The position numbers and the translations under genes were made by a program. A DNA stretch of 40,537 bases from Candidatus Sulfotelmatobacter sp. (GTDB lineage Bacteria; Acidobacteriota; Terriglobia; Terriglobales; Acidobacteriaceae), in NCBI GenBank assembly GCA_030039195.1, contig JASHQK010000615.1, positions 1 to 40,537 on the forward strand, written 5' to 3'. The notes below the pieces were generated by a model. That model searched no databases, had not been told where the DNA came from, and worked only from the letters and a program-made list of their open reading frames with translations. Of the stretch, positions 27,102-36,098 are shown piece by piece (the first letter of the stretch is position 1; the number at the start of each line of letters is the position of its first letter).

Positions 27102-29135
27102 TTGTCGAGCCTCCGCCACTTGTTTGTTCTCTTCCTCGTAGCAATGTTGATCGCAATGGTCGGTTGTAGTAGTTCGCCTCCGATCTCGGTGAGCTTGTCT
27201 TCCTCTGCGCAAGCGATTGATCAGAGTCAGACTGTGAATATCACGGCGAGTGTAACAAATGACACGTCCGGTAAAGGTGTGACGTGGAATCTGACGGGCC
27301 CAGGGTCTCTCAGCAGTTCAACAGGTTCTTCCATTACCTACACGTCGCCAACAACGAGCCTCACCAGCGCACAGCAGGTTACGGTGACCGCGACATCCGT
27401 CGCCAACCCGACGAAGAGTGCCTCGCTGCAAATCACGGTAAATCCTTACCCGCAGCTTTCACCTCTCCAAACGCTCGCGAACGGAACAGTGGGCACGTCT
27501 TACAGCCAGATGATCATGCTCACCGGCGGCACGGCTCCGTTCCAGTGGAGCATCTACAACGGGCCGATTATCACCGGCTATAAAGTTGGAGGTTCGGTGC
27601 CCAACGGACTCGCGCTGAATGCCAGCACCGGCGCGATCAGCGGCACGCCCACGGGCGGCGGAACGTGGTACTTCCAGGCCCAAGTAACGGACGCTACAGG
27701 CGTGACCGTCGCGAATCCTTTTCTGAGCATTGAGATCAATCCCGTTGCCTCCGCGGCGAATCCGGTTCCGTTGTTGAACCAGCCGCTGATGCCGACGGCG
27801 GTTTCGCCGGGTAGTCTGGGCTTCGCGTTGACTGTCAGCGGCACAGGGTTCGTTTCGGGTGCGACGATCGATTTCAACGGTACGCCGCTGTCCACAACGT
27901 TCGTAAACAATGAACATCTCACCGCGCTGGTTCCTGCCACGAACGTAGCGAATGCAGAAACCGCGGCGATAACGGTTGTGAATCCCGCACCCGGCGGCGG
28001 TGCATCCAACGTGGTCTACTTCCAAGTAGGCGCGCCACAAACGACTGTCTCGTTTGCGCCAGCGGCGAATTCGCCGCTCAGTGTTTACGCACCGGCTGGA
28101 TTGGCTGTGGCAGACTTCAACGGGGATGGTAAGCCCGATCTTGCCGTCGCAGGTGTCGGCGTCGCCGTGTTCCTCGGCAACGGCAACGGCACATTTACCC
28201 CCGCTTCCGGCTCTCCGGTGCTGCTTGTGAGCCCTCCTTACGACGATCTCGCTTCGCCCGCCACCGGCCCAATGGTTACAGCTGATTTCAACAACAGCGG
28301 CCATCTTGGCTTTGCTGTCGCCCTGCCCGAAAATGCGGCCACTGACATTCTGTTCGGGAACGGAGACGGCACGTTCGTTCCTTCCTCCGCGGCCTTCGCC
28401 AATACCTCCGACATGACGACGTATGCCCTGGCGACAGCTGACTTCAATGCGGACGGGAATCTCGATCTCGCCATCGCCAACCAGATTTACAGCTCCGGGT
28501 TTGTCGCTTTGGGATACGGGGATGGCGCGTTCAACACGGCGGGCAATCTCAACGTTACTGGCTTCCCGTCGGGCATCGCCGTAGGGGATTTCAACGGCGA
28601 TGGCAAGCTGGATGCGATTGTGGCTAGCGGCGCTGCAGCACCTGGAGGAGGAGAGGGTTTGATCGTCTCGCTTGGCAATGGAGACGGAACGTTCACTTTG
28701 GCGAGTGGTTCTCCGATTTCGTTCCAACAGTATCTTGGCCCGATCGTGACCGCTGACTTCAATGGCGACGGCAAACTCGATGTCGCAGTAACGGCCTACG
28801 AAGGAAACATGGTATACATCCTGTTGGGAAACGGTGACGGAACGTTCGGCACGCCGACCGCGATTACGGTCGGGAACGATCCCTACGCGATCGTTGCGGG
28901 GGATTTCAATAATGACGGGAAACTCGATCTGGCCGTCGCCAACGGCGGAGATAATACCGTCACGCTTCTGCTTGGAAATGGCGATGGGACCTTCACCCAG
29001 GCAGCGGGATCGCCTTACTCGGTAGGGAAGTTTCCGTATCAAATTGTGGCGGCGGATTTCAATGGCGACGGCAAGCTGGATCTCGCGGTCGCCAACTTGA
29101 TGGACGGAACCGTCTCCATTCTGATACAGCAGTAG
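27102..29135 (+). CDS. Ig-like/IPT and FG-GAP (VCBS) repeat lipoprotein
   Basis: A protein of about 677 residues. A TTG at 27102 preceded by GGGAGG (27091-27096) gives a clean lipoprotein signal, FVLFLVAMLIAMVGC with Cys22. The frame stays open 60 codons further upstream, but that extension looks untranslated. Domains in order: a bacterial Ig-like domain (SVSLSSSAQAIDQS...), a putative-Ig domain (LPNGLALNASTGAISGTP type), an IPT/TIG domain (VSGTGFVSGATIDFNG), and seven FG-GAP repeats, each with a calcium-loop-like DFNGDGKLDLAVAN core. This should be a surface beta-propeller used in adhesion or matrix binding. The DNA of the repeats is also repetitive, which creates a long false frame on the other strand. 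Confidence 0.85.
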   Translation: MSSLRHLFVLFLVAMLIAMVGCSSSPPISVSLSSSAQAIDQSQTVNITASVTNDTSGKGVTWNLTGPGSLSSSTGSSITYTSPTTSLTSAQQVTVTATSVANPTKSASLQITVNPYPQLSPLQTLANGTVGTSYSQMIMLTGGTAPFQWSIYNGPIITGYKVGGSVPNGLALNASTGAISGTPTGGGTWYFQAQVTDATGVTVANPFLSIEINPVASAANPVPLLNQPLMPTAVSPGSLGFALTVSGTGFVSGATIDFNGTPLSTTFVNNEHLTALVPATNVANAETAAITVVNPAPGGGASNVVYFQVGAPQTTVSFAPAANSPLSVYAPAGLAVADFNGDGKPDLAVAGVGVAVFLGNGNGTFTPASGSPVLLVSPPYDDLASPATGPMVTADFNNSGHLGFAVALPENAATDILFGNGDGTFVPSSAAFANTSDMTTYALATADFNADGNLDLAIANQIYSSGFVALGYGDGAFNTAGNLNVTGFPSGIAVGDFNGDGKLDAIVASGAAAPGGGEGLIVSLGNGDGTFTLASGSPISFQQYLGPIVTADFNGDGKLDVAVTAYEGNMVYILLGNGDGTFGTPTAITVGNDPYAIVAGDFNNDGKLDLAVANGGDNTVTLLLGNGDGTFTQAAGSPYSVGKFPYQIVAADFNGDGKLDLAVANLMDGTVSILIQQ

Positions 29136-29328
29136 CTTGTCCTCTGAAGCAATGCCGCCTACTCAGTTGCTCTTTGAGCACGACATCCTCAAGATGGCCA
29201 GTGGGGCCGTTTCGGATAAGAACGCGATAGCAATCAACGCCTCGCTACGGCTAAGTGGGGTCCGCGGTCGATGACATCCACTTTGACCTCTTTGCTTTTG
29301 CTCACCAACTAAATTCTAATTCGCTTGA

Positions 29329-31668
29329 GTGGCAACGCCTGTACAGTCTGTCGCAATGCAAGGCGAGCAAGTGCCGTCGTCTTCTATGAGGGCGGCTCTG
29401 ACGCTGATCGGATTCAGCGCGGTCATCGGCCAGATCACCCTGTTGCGGGAACTCGTCGTCGTGTTCAACGGCAACGAGATTTCGCTGGGAATTATGCTGG
29501 CCACATGGCTTTTCTGGACCGCCGCCGGCAGCGGCGTGAGTAGCCGTTTCGCACGAGGCAGGATAAACGTTCGCCTGGCGGTCGCCGCTCTCGAATGCCT
29601 GCTTGGCGTCAGCCTGCTGCCAACCATCTGGGCGTTGCGCGCCTCCAGAGTTTTTTTCCAGACCGTGCCGGGTGAACTGGTTGGTCCGGTGCCAATGCTG
29701 CTTACATCCCTGACATGCCTGAGCGTGTTTTGTTTTGTCGCAGGGTCGCTTTTCGTCGTCGCGACCAGGATGTACGAACAGGAGTGCGCTGTTTCCGCCC
29801 GCGTCGCTACCAGCTCGGCTTACTTGCTGGAGGCCGCCGGGTCCGCCTTCGGAGGAATCCTGGCAAGTATTGTGTTGCTGCGCTTTCTTGAGTCCTTCCA
29901 GATCGCGACCGTCGTCCTATTGCTGAACCTGTATATGGCGGCAGTTTTGTTGTTCCGGATGAGCCGCAAGCAGGTTAGGGCTGGGATTGTGGCAGCGGCC
30001 CTTTTCGGGGTCCTTCTCCTCATATATGTTTCACCCCGGTTGGACAGGTCGGCGCAACAGCGCCTGTGGCGGGGATTCCGCCTGCTGGGATCGCGCAACT
30101 CGATCTACGGCAATCTGGCGGTCATCCAAACCGGCAATATCCGCAGCATTTATGACAACGGAGTGATCCTTGCCAGCGCGCCAGACGAGAACGCGGCTGA
30201 AGAGGCGGTTCACTACGCTCTCCTGGAGCACCCCGCGCCGAGGCACCTCCTGCTGATTGGCGGCGGCGTGAATGGAAGCATTGCACAGGCGCTGAAACAT
30301 CCATCAGTTGATCAGATAGACTACGTCGAGCTGGATCCCGCGCTGATCGACATAGCACGGCAGTTCTTTCCCCTGCAGTCTGCTTCTATTTTCTCGGACC
30401 CTCGGGTGCACTTGCACTACGCGGATGGCCGGTCGTATCTGAAGACGGCTGGCGACAAATTCGACGTAATCATTCTTAATGTGCCTGACCCGCAGACCGC
30501 TCAGTTAAATCGGTTCTACACTGCCGAGTTCTTTCATTCCGCTCGCGATCATCTCGCGTCCGGCGGACTGCTGGCCTTGCAACTGCGCTCGTCGGAAGAT
30601 TACATCAGCCCCGACTTGGCGGAATTCCTGCGCTGCATTCACTTCACTCTGACCAAAGCTTTTCCTTACGTTGTCGGCATTCCCGGAGAAACAATCCACT
30701 TCTTCGCCGCTGCCCAGCCCGATGTTCTGACGGATAATCCCCAAACCCTGATTGCAAGATTGCAGCAGCGGAATCTGAAGACCCAGTATGTTCGGGAGTA
30801 TTTCATCCCATTCCGCATGATGCCCGATCGCATGGTGCAGATTCACGAGCAATTGCGGCCACTGGCCTCGACGCCGGTCAATCGGGATTTCAATCCCATC
30901 GCCTATTACTTCGATGTTGTGTTATGGAGCACGCAGTTCAAGTTGGGCTATTCCCGGTGGTTTCGGGCCGCTGCTACGATTGCGTTCTCCACCGTTGTCG
31001 ATGCGGTCCTTGGTATCTCATTCTTCCTGGCGGTTCTTTTGGCATTTGTGCGCGATCGCGAGAAACGTACCCGCTCTGCTGCGGCGTACTGTGTGGCTGC
31101 GACAGGATTCACGCTGATGGCTCTGCAGATTTTCCTCTTGCTGGCTTTCCAGTCCGTCTACGGTTACGTTTACCACCAACTCGCGATCCTCGTCGCCATG
31201 TGTATGGCAGGCATTGCCTTCGGAAGCTGGTCGGCCATCCGCCATATTCGCTCCGGCCAAAGTCGAGCTTACCGCTCGATTATGACGACCCAGATCCTGC
31301 TCGCCTTTTCGGCTCCGGCGCTGATATTTGTGGTTAGCCTGTTGTCGAAGATTTCCGGGATGGCGACAACATGGCTGGCTGCGCAGTTAGTCTTTCCTGT
31401 GTTGGCTGCTCTCTGTGGAATGCTGGGAGGTTACCAATTTCCCATCGCAACGGAGATCTTCCTTCAGGACAGCACCGGTCGATCAAGACTCGGCACACTG
31501 TATGCCATCGATCTACTAGGCGGATGCGCGGGCGCGCTTTTGTTGAGCAGCTACCTCATTCCAGTGTTTGGTTTCTGGAAAACCGCATGGCTCAGTGCGG
31601 CGGTAAACCTGGCGCCGATCCTGCTGGCCGGACGGGTGAGCCTGCCGGCACGGTTGTCTCGGGCGTAA
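29329..31668 (+). CDS. Membrane-embedded spermidine synthase-like protein
   Basis: A 779-residue protein. About six membrane helices (20-235) precede a class I methyltransferase-type domain of the polyamine synthase family (about 245-500), and another six or so follow. Motif I is LLIGGGVNGS (309-317), followed by YVELDP (332-337), ADGR (365-368) and ILNVPDPQTAQLNRFYTAEFF. True spermidine synthases have GGGEG and a catalytic Asp in the D-x-P-D-P position; here Asn384 replaces that Asp and GGGVN replaces GGGEG. Polyamine synthesis is therefore doubtful. The start (GTG 29329) is not well supported; ATGs at 29356 and 29386 are alternatives. Its 3' end overlaps the convergent Memo-AMMECR1 gene by 77 bases. 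Confidence 0.8.
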   Translation: MATPVQSVAMQGEQVPSSSMRAALTLIGFSAVIGQITLLRELVVVFNGNEISLGIMLATWLFWTAAGSGVSSRFARGRINVRLAVAALECLLGVSLLPTIWALRASRVFFQTVPGELVGPVPMLLTSLTCLSVFCFVAGSLFVVATRMYEQECAVSARVATSSAYLLEAAGSAFGGILASIVLLRFLESFQIATVVLLLNLYMAAVLLFRMSRKQVRAGIVAAALFGVLLLIYVSPRLDRSAQQRLWRGFRLLGSRNSIYGNLAVIQTGNIRSIYDNGVILASAPDENAAEEAVHYALLEHPAPRHLLLIGGGVNGSIAQALKHPSVDQIDYVELDPALIDIARQFFPLQSASIFSDPRVHLHYADGRSYLKTAGDKFDVIILNVPDPQTAQLNRFYTAEFFHSARDHLASGGLLALQLRSSEDYISPDLAEFLRCIHFTLTKAFPYVVGIPGETIHFFAAAQPDVLTDNPQTLIARLQQRNLKTQYVREYFIPFRMMPDRMVQIHEQLRPLASTPVNRDFNPIAYYFDVVLWSTQFKLGYSRWFRAAATIAFSTVVDAVLGISFFLAVLLAFVRDREKRTRSAAAYCVAATGFTLMALQIFLLLAFQSVYGYVYHQLAILVAMCMAGIAFGSWSAIRHIRSGQSRAYRSIMTTQILLAFSAPALIFVVSLLSKISGMATTWLAAQLVFPVLAALCGMLGGYQFPIATEIFLQDSTGRSRLGTLYAIDLLGGCAGALLLSSYLIPVFGFWKTAWLSAAVNLAPILLAGRVSLPARLSRA

Positions 31669-33187
31669 GCGTTTCAGGTACGTTCTCGCCGAACACCACC
31701 GCTGTAAACATGAATATGTCGGTGTTCGCGTCCTTCCAGCAGCCGGAGCGCATACCTGCTTTGGCGCAAGTTTCCTCGAGGAATCGCTGTCGATCCCATT
31801 TCTCTTCGACTGGCACCTGCGGAAGAAAAATCCCCTCGTGCGCGCCGTTCTTCATCAGCAGACCGTGCTGGCCAACCTTGATCTGTCGAAGGTCGAGCAC
31901 TCGCCGAAGAGGCGACAGCACGGAGATTTCATAGTCCAGTCGCGACAACTCTGAAGCCGATACCGGCTGAAATCGGGGATCGCGAAAGGCGGCCAACGTA
32001 GCCGTGTCCCGCACGGTCATATACAGAGGTTTAACCGCAGAGGTATAGCCGATGCACCCCCGCAGTTCTCCCGATTCGCGCAGGGTCACGAAAGCACCAC
32101 GCTCCTGATTCAGTACTTCGCTTTCACTCGCGGGCGGTTCATACGCCTTTTTCTCCCGCACCGCGTACTCCACCGACTTGCGAGCCAGCGCCAGCAATTC
32201 GCTTTTGTCACGGGCGTTCAGCGAGAATTGCGGTTCTACTGTCTTTCCATTTTGAGTTTTCACAAAGACGTCTGCGCTGTATCCGACCACACGGGAGTGA
32301 TCTCCTATGATGTCGCCGGAATTGGCGTACTTCAGCACCACAGCCCGGTTCGCTCCCATGCGCTCGGCAGCAATCATTGCGGCTACGATGGGTGCGCCGC
32401 CACAAGCTTCCCATACCCGCGTTTCGAAATTCTGCGACATGCTGAGGTAGTCCCAAGCCTCGAGCGCATTGAGCGTTTTATGGTCGATCTTCACAGCTTC
32501 GTCGTAGGGGTGATAGTGCGATAGATCCGAACTGGCCACGATCAGCGTATCGCTGCCTTGGATCAGTTTCGCCAGAGCCAAGCCTAGCGCACGGCTGCTT
32601 TCGTAACTCTGGTCTCCCATGACCACCGGAACCAGTTCAAAGTCACCGAGCACATGTTGCAACCACGGCAATTCCACTTCGAGCGCATGTTCAGCGCCTT
32701 TCGGTGTGGGAACATGTCCCTGGCCCGAAAGCCGGATAGTCGGGCTCATGCTGGCCAGCTGCTTTGCAAACACTTTGTCGACCGGGACTTCACCGAGCGG
32801 CGTCGCATAAGCGTCTCCGTCATAGACGGAGGTGAAATCAAAGGCCTCGTAATGCGACGGCGCAATCACGACTACGCGCGAAAACTTGCGGCCCTTCAGA
32901 ACCGCATAGGTGTAAGCAGCGACCGGGCCCGAGAACTGATAACCGGCGTGCGGTGCAACCACGGCGAGAATAGGATCATTGATGGGCGGGGGAGAAGCGT
33001 GCGCCAGCATGTCATCCATCATCGCCACAAGCGTCTTTGGGTCGGCGGGATAGAAGCCACCGGCGACGCCGGCTTGTCTCACCTCCTGAGGATCGGCAGC
33101 ACGGACGTGCGGCACGGCAGCAATCGCCACGATCGCGATGAGCAGGGACGCTGGCCAATACTTTCTGAGATGCGTCTTGTTATCCAT
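31592..33187 (-). CDS. Secreted AmmeMemoRadiSam fusion: Memo domain plus AMMECR1 domain
   Basis: A 531-residue protein with a Sec signal peptide (about 10-30, ending PHVRAA). The Memo domain (about 36-310) keeps the metal-site residues known from human MEMO1: His80 in APHAGY, His112 in PSHYE and Cys262 in EACGGAPI. The His-His spacing of 32 is the same as in MEMO1 (49 and 81). The AMMECR1 domain (about 325-500) has the hallmark LRGCIG at 375-380. Many genomes encode the two as separate proteins; here one exported chain carries both. A Pro/Thr-rich tail follows. ATG 33187 has AGAGGAG 8 bases upstream and is preferred over 33226. Function unknown; Memo-type proteins bind copper or iron. Confidence 0.9.
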   Translation of the reverse strand: MDNKTHLRKYWPASLLIAIVAIAAVPHVRAADPQEVRQAGVAGGFYPADPKTLVAMMDDMLAHASPPPINDPILAVVAPHAGYQFSGPVAAYTYAVLKGRKFSRVVVIAPSHYEAFDFTSVYDGDAYATPLGEVPVDKVFAKQLASMSPTIRLSGQGHVPTPKGAEHALEVELPWLQHVLGDFELVPVVMGDQSYESSRALGLALAKLIQGSDTLIVASSDLSHYHPYDEAVKIDHKTLNALEAWDYLSMSQNFETRVWEACGGAPIVAAMIAAERMGANRAVVLKYANSGDIIGDHSRVVGYSADVFVKTQNGKTVEPQFSLNARDKSELLALARKSVEYAVREKKAYEPPASESEVLNQERGAFVTLRESGELRGCIGYTSAVKPLYMTVRDTATLAAFRDPRFQPVSASELSRLDYEISVLSPLRRVLDLRQIKVGQHGLLMKNGAHEGIFLPQVPVEEKWDRQRFLEETCAKAGMRSGCWKDANTDIFMFTAVVFGENVPETLTPETTVPAGSPVRPAGSAPGLPPH

Positions 33188-33209
33188 ATGCGTATCTCCT
33201 CTCGCGCTT

Positions 33210-34451
33210 TCAGGCGTGCCAAACACCGGGGATTGGCTCCCGGCAGAATGGGCAACTGCCCTTGTGGATCAGCATCTGGCTCGCCGTAAACCCTACGCGC
33301 TCCACCAACATGCGGTGGCACTTCGGGCAGTAGGTATTTTGCGCAGGATGTCCTGGCACATTGCCGATGTACACGTAGTGCAGCCCCTCGGCGTCGGCAA
33401 TCGCCTTGGCACGCTCCAGAGTGGGAACGGGCGTTATGGGCAAGTTTTTCAACAGGTATTCCGGATGGAATTGCGTGAAATGGAGGGGAACATCCGGACC
33501 CAGGTCTGTCTTGATCCAGCGTGCCAAGCCGCTGAATTCGGCGTCGCTGTCGTTCAGCGTTGGCACTACGAGGTACACGATTTCGGTCCACTTGTTCATC
33601 TTGCGCAAGGCGACCAGCGAGTCTAAGACAGGCTTCAGTTCGCCAACGACAACATCCTTGTAGTAGGACTCCGTAAACGCTTTCAGATCGATCTTGACGG
33701 CGTCCATTTTCCCGTACGCCGTCTTGAGCGACTCCTCTTGCATGTAGCCGTTCGAGACGACCACGCTGCGGACGCCGGCTTCGTGGCCGGCATCGGCTGT
33801 ATCCATCAAGTACTCGCTGAAGATGACTGGCTCGCTGTAGGTGTACGCAATCGTTGGACACTGATGCTGTTTGGCCAGTTCGGCAACTAATTTCGGAGGT
33901 GCGTAGTCGGCAGGAACCTGCTCTGGGCGCACTTGCGAAATGTCCCAGTTCTGGCAGAACTTGCAGTTGACGTTGCAACCGGCTGTCGCCAATGAGAAAG
34001 CTAAAGTTCCTGGCAGGTAGTGGAACAGGGGCTTCTTTTCGATGGGATCCACATGCGCTGCGCACACCCGTGAGTGGACCAGCGTGTAGTACGTTCCTCC
34101 GCGATTCTCACGCACGCCACAATAGCCGCGTTCCCGATCGCCCACCGTGCATTCGCGCGGACAGAGTTTGCACTTGATCTTCTTGTTTTGAAGTTTCTGG
34201 TAGAACTTTGCCTCTACGGTGAATCGCGAATCATCCTGCTTTTGCAAGCCCCACGCCGGGATTGCGAACATGCACTGGGCAAATTCACAGACGCCCAAAG
34301 CTGCTCCGGACGTCAAAGCGCACTCCAGGAATGAACGGCGATCCATCTGGCACGAGAACGAATTTCGCTCGCCCCAGATAGCGGGACTCTGGCGTTCTTT
34401 ACCGTCTGCCGTGGCTCTCACGCCCTCTTGCGTCTTGAGCTTGGACGACAT
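33210..34451 (-). CDS. AmmeMemoRadiSam system radical SAM enzyme with N-terminal export-like signal
   Basis: A 413-residue radical SAM protein. The SAM cluster motif is CNVNCKFC (Cys159, 163, 166). A preceding cysteine set (Cys94, 97, 101, 111 in CKLCPREC...YCGVREN) and a C-terminal pair of CxxC motifs (CPKC at 375, CPFC at 400) are typical of this family and may hold extra clusters or zinc. Residues 36-60, MDRRSFLECALTSGAALGV, look like a Tat signal, which is unexpected for an enzyme that needs cytoplasmic reductants. If ATG 34346 is the real start, this signal is at the N-terminus; ATG 34451, 13 bases after the upstream stop, is the longer option. It sits between DUF362 and the Memo fusion. 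Product unknown. Confidence 0.9.
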   Translation of the reverse strand: MSSKLKTQEGVRATADGKERQSPAIWGERNSFSCQMDRRSFLECALTSGAALGVCEFAQCMFAIPAWGLQKQDDSRFTVEAKFYQKLQNKKIKCKLCPRECTVGDRERGYCGVRENRGGTYYTLVHSRVCAAHVDPIEKKPLFHYLPGTLAFSLATAGCNVNCKFCQNWDISQVRPEQVPADYAPPKLVAELAKQHQCPTIAYTYSEPVIFSEYLMDTADAGHEAGVRSVVVSNGYMQEESLKTAYGKMDAVKIDLKAFTESYYKDVVVGELKPVLDSLVALRKMNKWTEIVYLVVPTLNDSDAEFSGLARWIKTDLGPDVPLHFTQFHPEYLLKNLPITPVPTLERAKAIADAEGLHYVYIGNVPGHPAQNTYCPKCHRMLVERVGFTASQMLIHKGSCPFCREPIPGVWHA

Positions 34452-34464
34452 CTTGGACTCTCAA

Positions 34465-35484
34465 TCACGCCGCGGCCCCCACCTCGACAACCGCGATTCT
34501 TCTGGGATCATCTGTGCCCAGTCGATGCTGTTGATCGGCAGCGGTCGCGATGTAGTGTGGCGCTCTGCCATCTGCTTCGAGCGTCTTCAATCCTTTCTCA
34601 GCTCTCTTGCGTTCGATGATTTGCCAGCCGGTGTAGTCGAGCGCGACGGGATCTTGCGAAACCATCAGTGCATTGTTCTTCCAACAGAATTCCGGCTTGT
34701 ATCCCGGCCCGCCTTCGTACGATGCCGTGGTCGCATCACAGATGGTCAAACGCAGCTTGGTTCTGATTTCCGGCAGCATGTTCAAATCTGCGATGTATGG
34801 ATTGCAGCCGTTCGGGTGGTATTTGTTTGGATTATGAATGATTCCATACATGTTTTTCAGAGCGATGGTGACACCGGCGCCGTCATGGTCTTTCAAGACG
34901 GGGACATTGATCAGGACGTCGCAGTGCTGCGTCAGAATCTTCGACAACCGGCTGCCTACGCTTCCGTACGCTGACAGTTCTTCTTCGTAACCCATTCGAT
35001 CGGTGCCGAAGCATTGAACACGATTTGCGGCGGTCGAAACATGGAATCCAACCCGTTCCAGTTCGTCGCTGTCGCGGTCCCAGACGACGATATCGTTCGC
35101 CTTAATTCCAGCCTCCTGCAATCGTTCACAAATGGCCTCAACCAGCTGGACACTGCTCGAGAGTCCGCGCCCGCCCAGAGCGTTCACTTTGATTCCCACC
35201 GTCTCACCGGTATGGACTAGCTTCTTCCACGGCTCGGCTGGATGATCAAGATCAAAAAAACTCTGCATGGCCCGATCCAATAAGCTCAGAACACGATTGG
35301 GATCTACCTTTGCCCCGGTGCCGCGTAGCAGCCCGTCGCGGGCGATGACAACCCTTGATTTTCCAGGTGCCTGTTGCCCTGCTGCTTCGAGCAGCGGCAC
35401 CTTGCCGGCAACGCGGAGGGTCGCAACTCCCGTGGCGCATTTCTTCAGAAAGTCACGCCGACTGGTTTCGTATCGATGGCTCAT
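34465..35484 (-). CDS. Tat-exported DUF362 protein
   Basis: A 339-residue protein with a textbook Tat motif SRRDFLKK (8-15) and a short hydrophobic region. The body shows the DUF362 pattern: a VGIKVNALGGRGLSSSVQLVEAIC segment, DIVVWDRDSDEL, the INVPVLKDHDGAGVTIALKNMYG signature, and a late DPVALDYTGWQIIE. DUF362 is an Fe-S-linked family of unknown reaction; no ferredoxin cysteines are visible in this copy. It ends 13 bases before the radical SAM start. In this operon it is probably part of the same export-linked redox or metal process (inference). Confidence 0.87.
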   Translation of the reverse strand: MSHRYETSRRDFLKKCATGVATLRVAGKVPLLEAAGQQAPGKSRVVIARDGLLRGTGAKVDPNRVLSLLDRAMQSFFDLDHPAEPWKKLVHTGETVGIKVNALGGRGLSSSVQLVEAICERLQEAGIKANDIVVWDRDSDELERVGFHVSTAANRVQCFGTDRMGYEEELSAYGSVGSRLSKILTQHCDVLINVPVLKDHDGAGVTIALKNMYGIIHNPNKYHPNGCNPYIADLNMLPEIRTKLRLTICDATTASYEGGPGYKPEFCWKNNALMVSQDPVALDYTGWQIIERKRAEKGLKTLEADGRAPHYIATAADQQHRLGTDDPRRIAVVEVGAAA

Positions 35485-35588
35485 AATGCCGGCTCGTTGG
35501 AGATCGGTATTGAGGAGTCGCCTTATCTCGTATACCGCGAGCGCTTTGAGTTTTCAGTGACACCGCGCACAAACCTTCGGCCACCAAC

Positions 35589-36098
35589 TCATTTTGTCAG
35601 CCGCCGTTCGATACCGCGCCCCAGCAACACAATGGCCTGTGGGGTTTCCACGGATTCTTCATACGCGACGATCCGAACTAAATAAGGTCCCTTACGGAAG
35701 ACAAGGCTCTGGGTATGCAGGCGCGCCGCGTCTCCCATCTGCACCGGTTGGGCGTCGCCGGCCGGTTCCGATTCGAAAATTTTCGCGGCGCCCTTTGAAT
35801 TTCCCATCGTGTAGATATCGACGGCCGCATCGATCTGGTTGTTGAAGTCGTAGTCAGTCGTCGACACTCTTTGTACTCCGGCTTGCAAGTACCGTTCGGC
35901 GTCGCCGTCGATGTACTTCCACAGATCCACAGCTTCGAATGTGCGGATACCGTCAGCCTTTGTCCAGCCTGCAACCTCGTTGGAACCCGGAAAGAGGTCG
36001 TTTGAACTCACAGAGTGCCGCTTGCAACTGACAACTGAGAAGAGAGCCAGGCACAATGCCACCATCACCGCACTGCATAGAGGCTTCCCGCTCCTCAT
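35589..36098 (-). CDS. Small lipoprotein, DUF6599-like
   Basis: A 169-residue protein with a lipoprotein signal (LCLALFSVVSC, Cys24). The mature part reads as DUF6599: DLFPGSNEVAGWTKADGIRT, then VDLWKYIDGDAERYLQAG and later IYTMGNSKGAAKIFES. The 'W-[KT]...YIDGDAE' core is a conserved feature of this uncharacterised family (from memory). ATG 36098 with GGAGGG nine bases upstream fits the signal peptide; the frame extends to 36149. First gene of the four-gene leftward operon ending in the Memo fusion. A CRP-like site lies 142 bp upstream. Confidence 0.78.
   Translation of the reverse strand: MRSGKPLCSAVMVALCLALFSVVSCKRHSVSSNDLFPGSNEVAGWTKADGIRTFEAVDLWKYIDGDAERYLQAGVQRVSTTDYDFNNQIDAAVDIYTMGNSKGAAKIFESEPAGDAQPVQMGDAARLHTQSLVFRKGPYLVRIVAYEESVETPQAIVLLGRGIERRLTK

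Noticed and set aside
27459-29042. Minus-strand open frame of 527 codons opposite the FG-GAP lipoprotein
   Set aside because: Its Arg/Glu-rich translation mirrors the repetitive FG-GAP DNA; the plus-strand protein has domains and a signal peptide.
33079-34065. Minus-strand frame of 328 codons overlapping the radical SAM gene
   Set aside because: It is out of frame with CNVNCKFC and the other cysteine motifs and has no recognisable domain.
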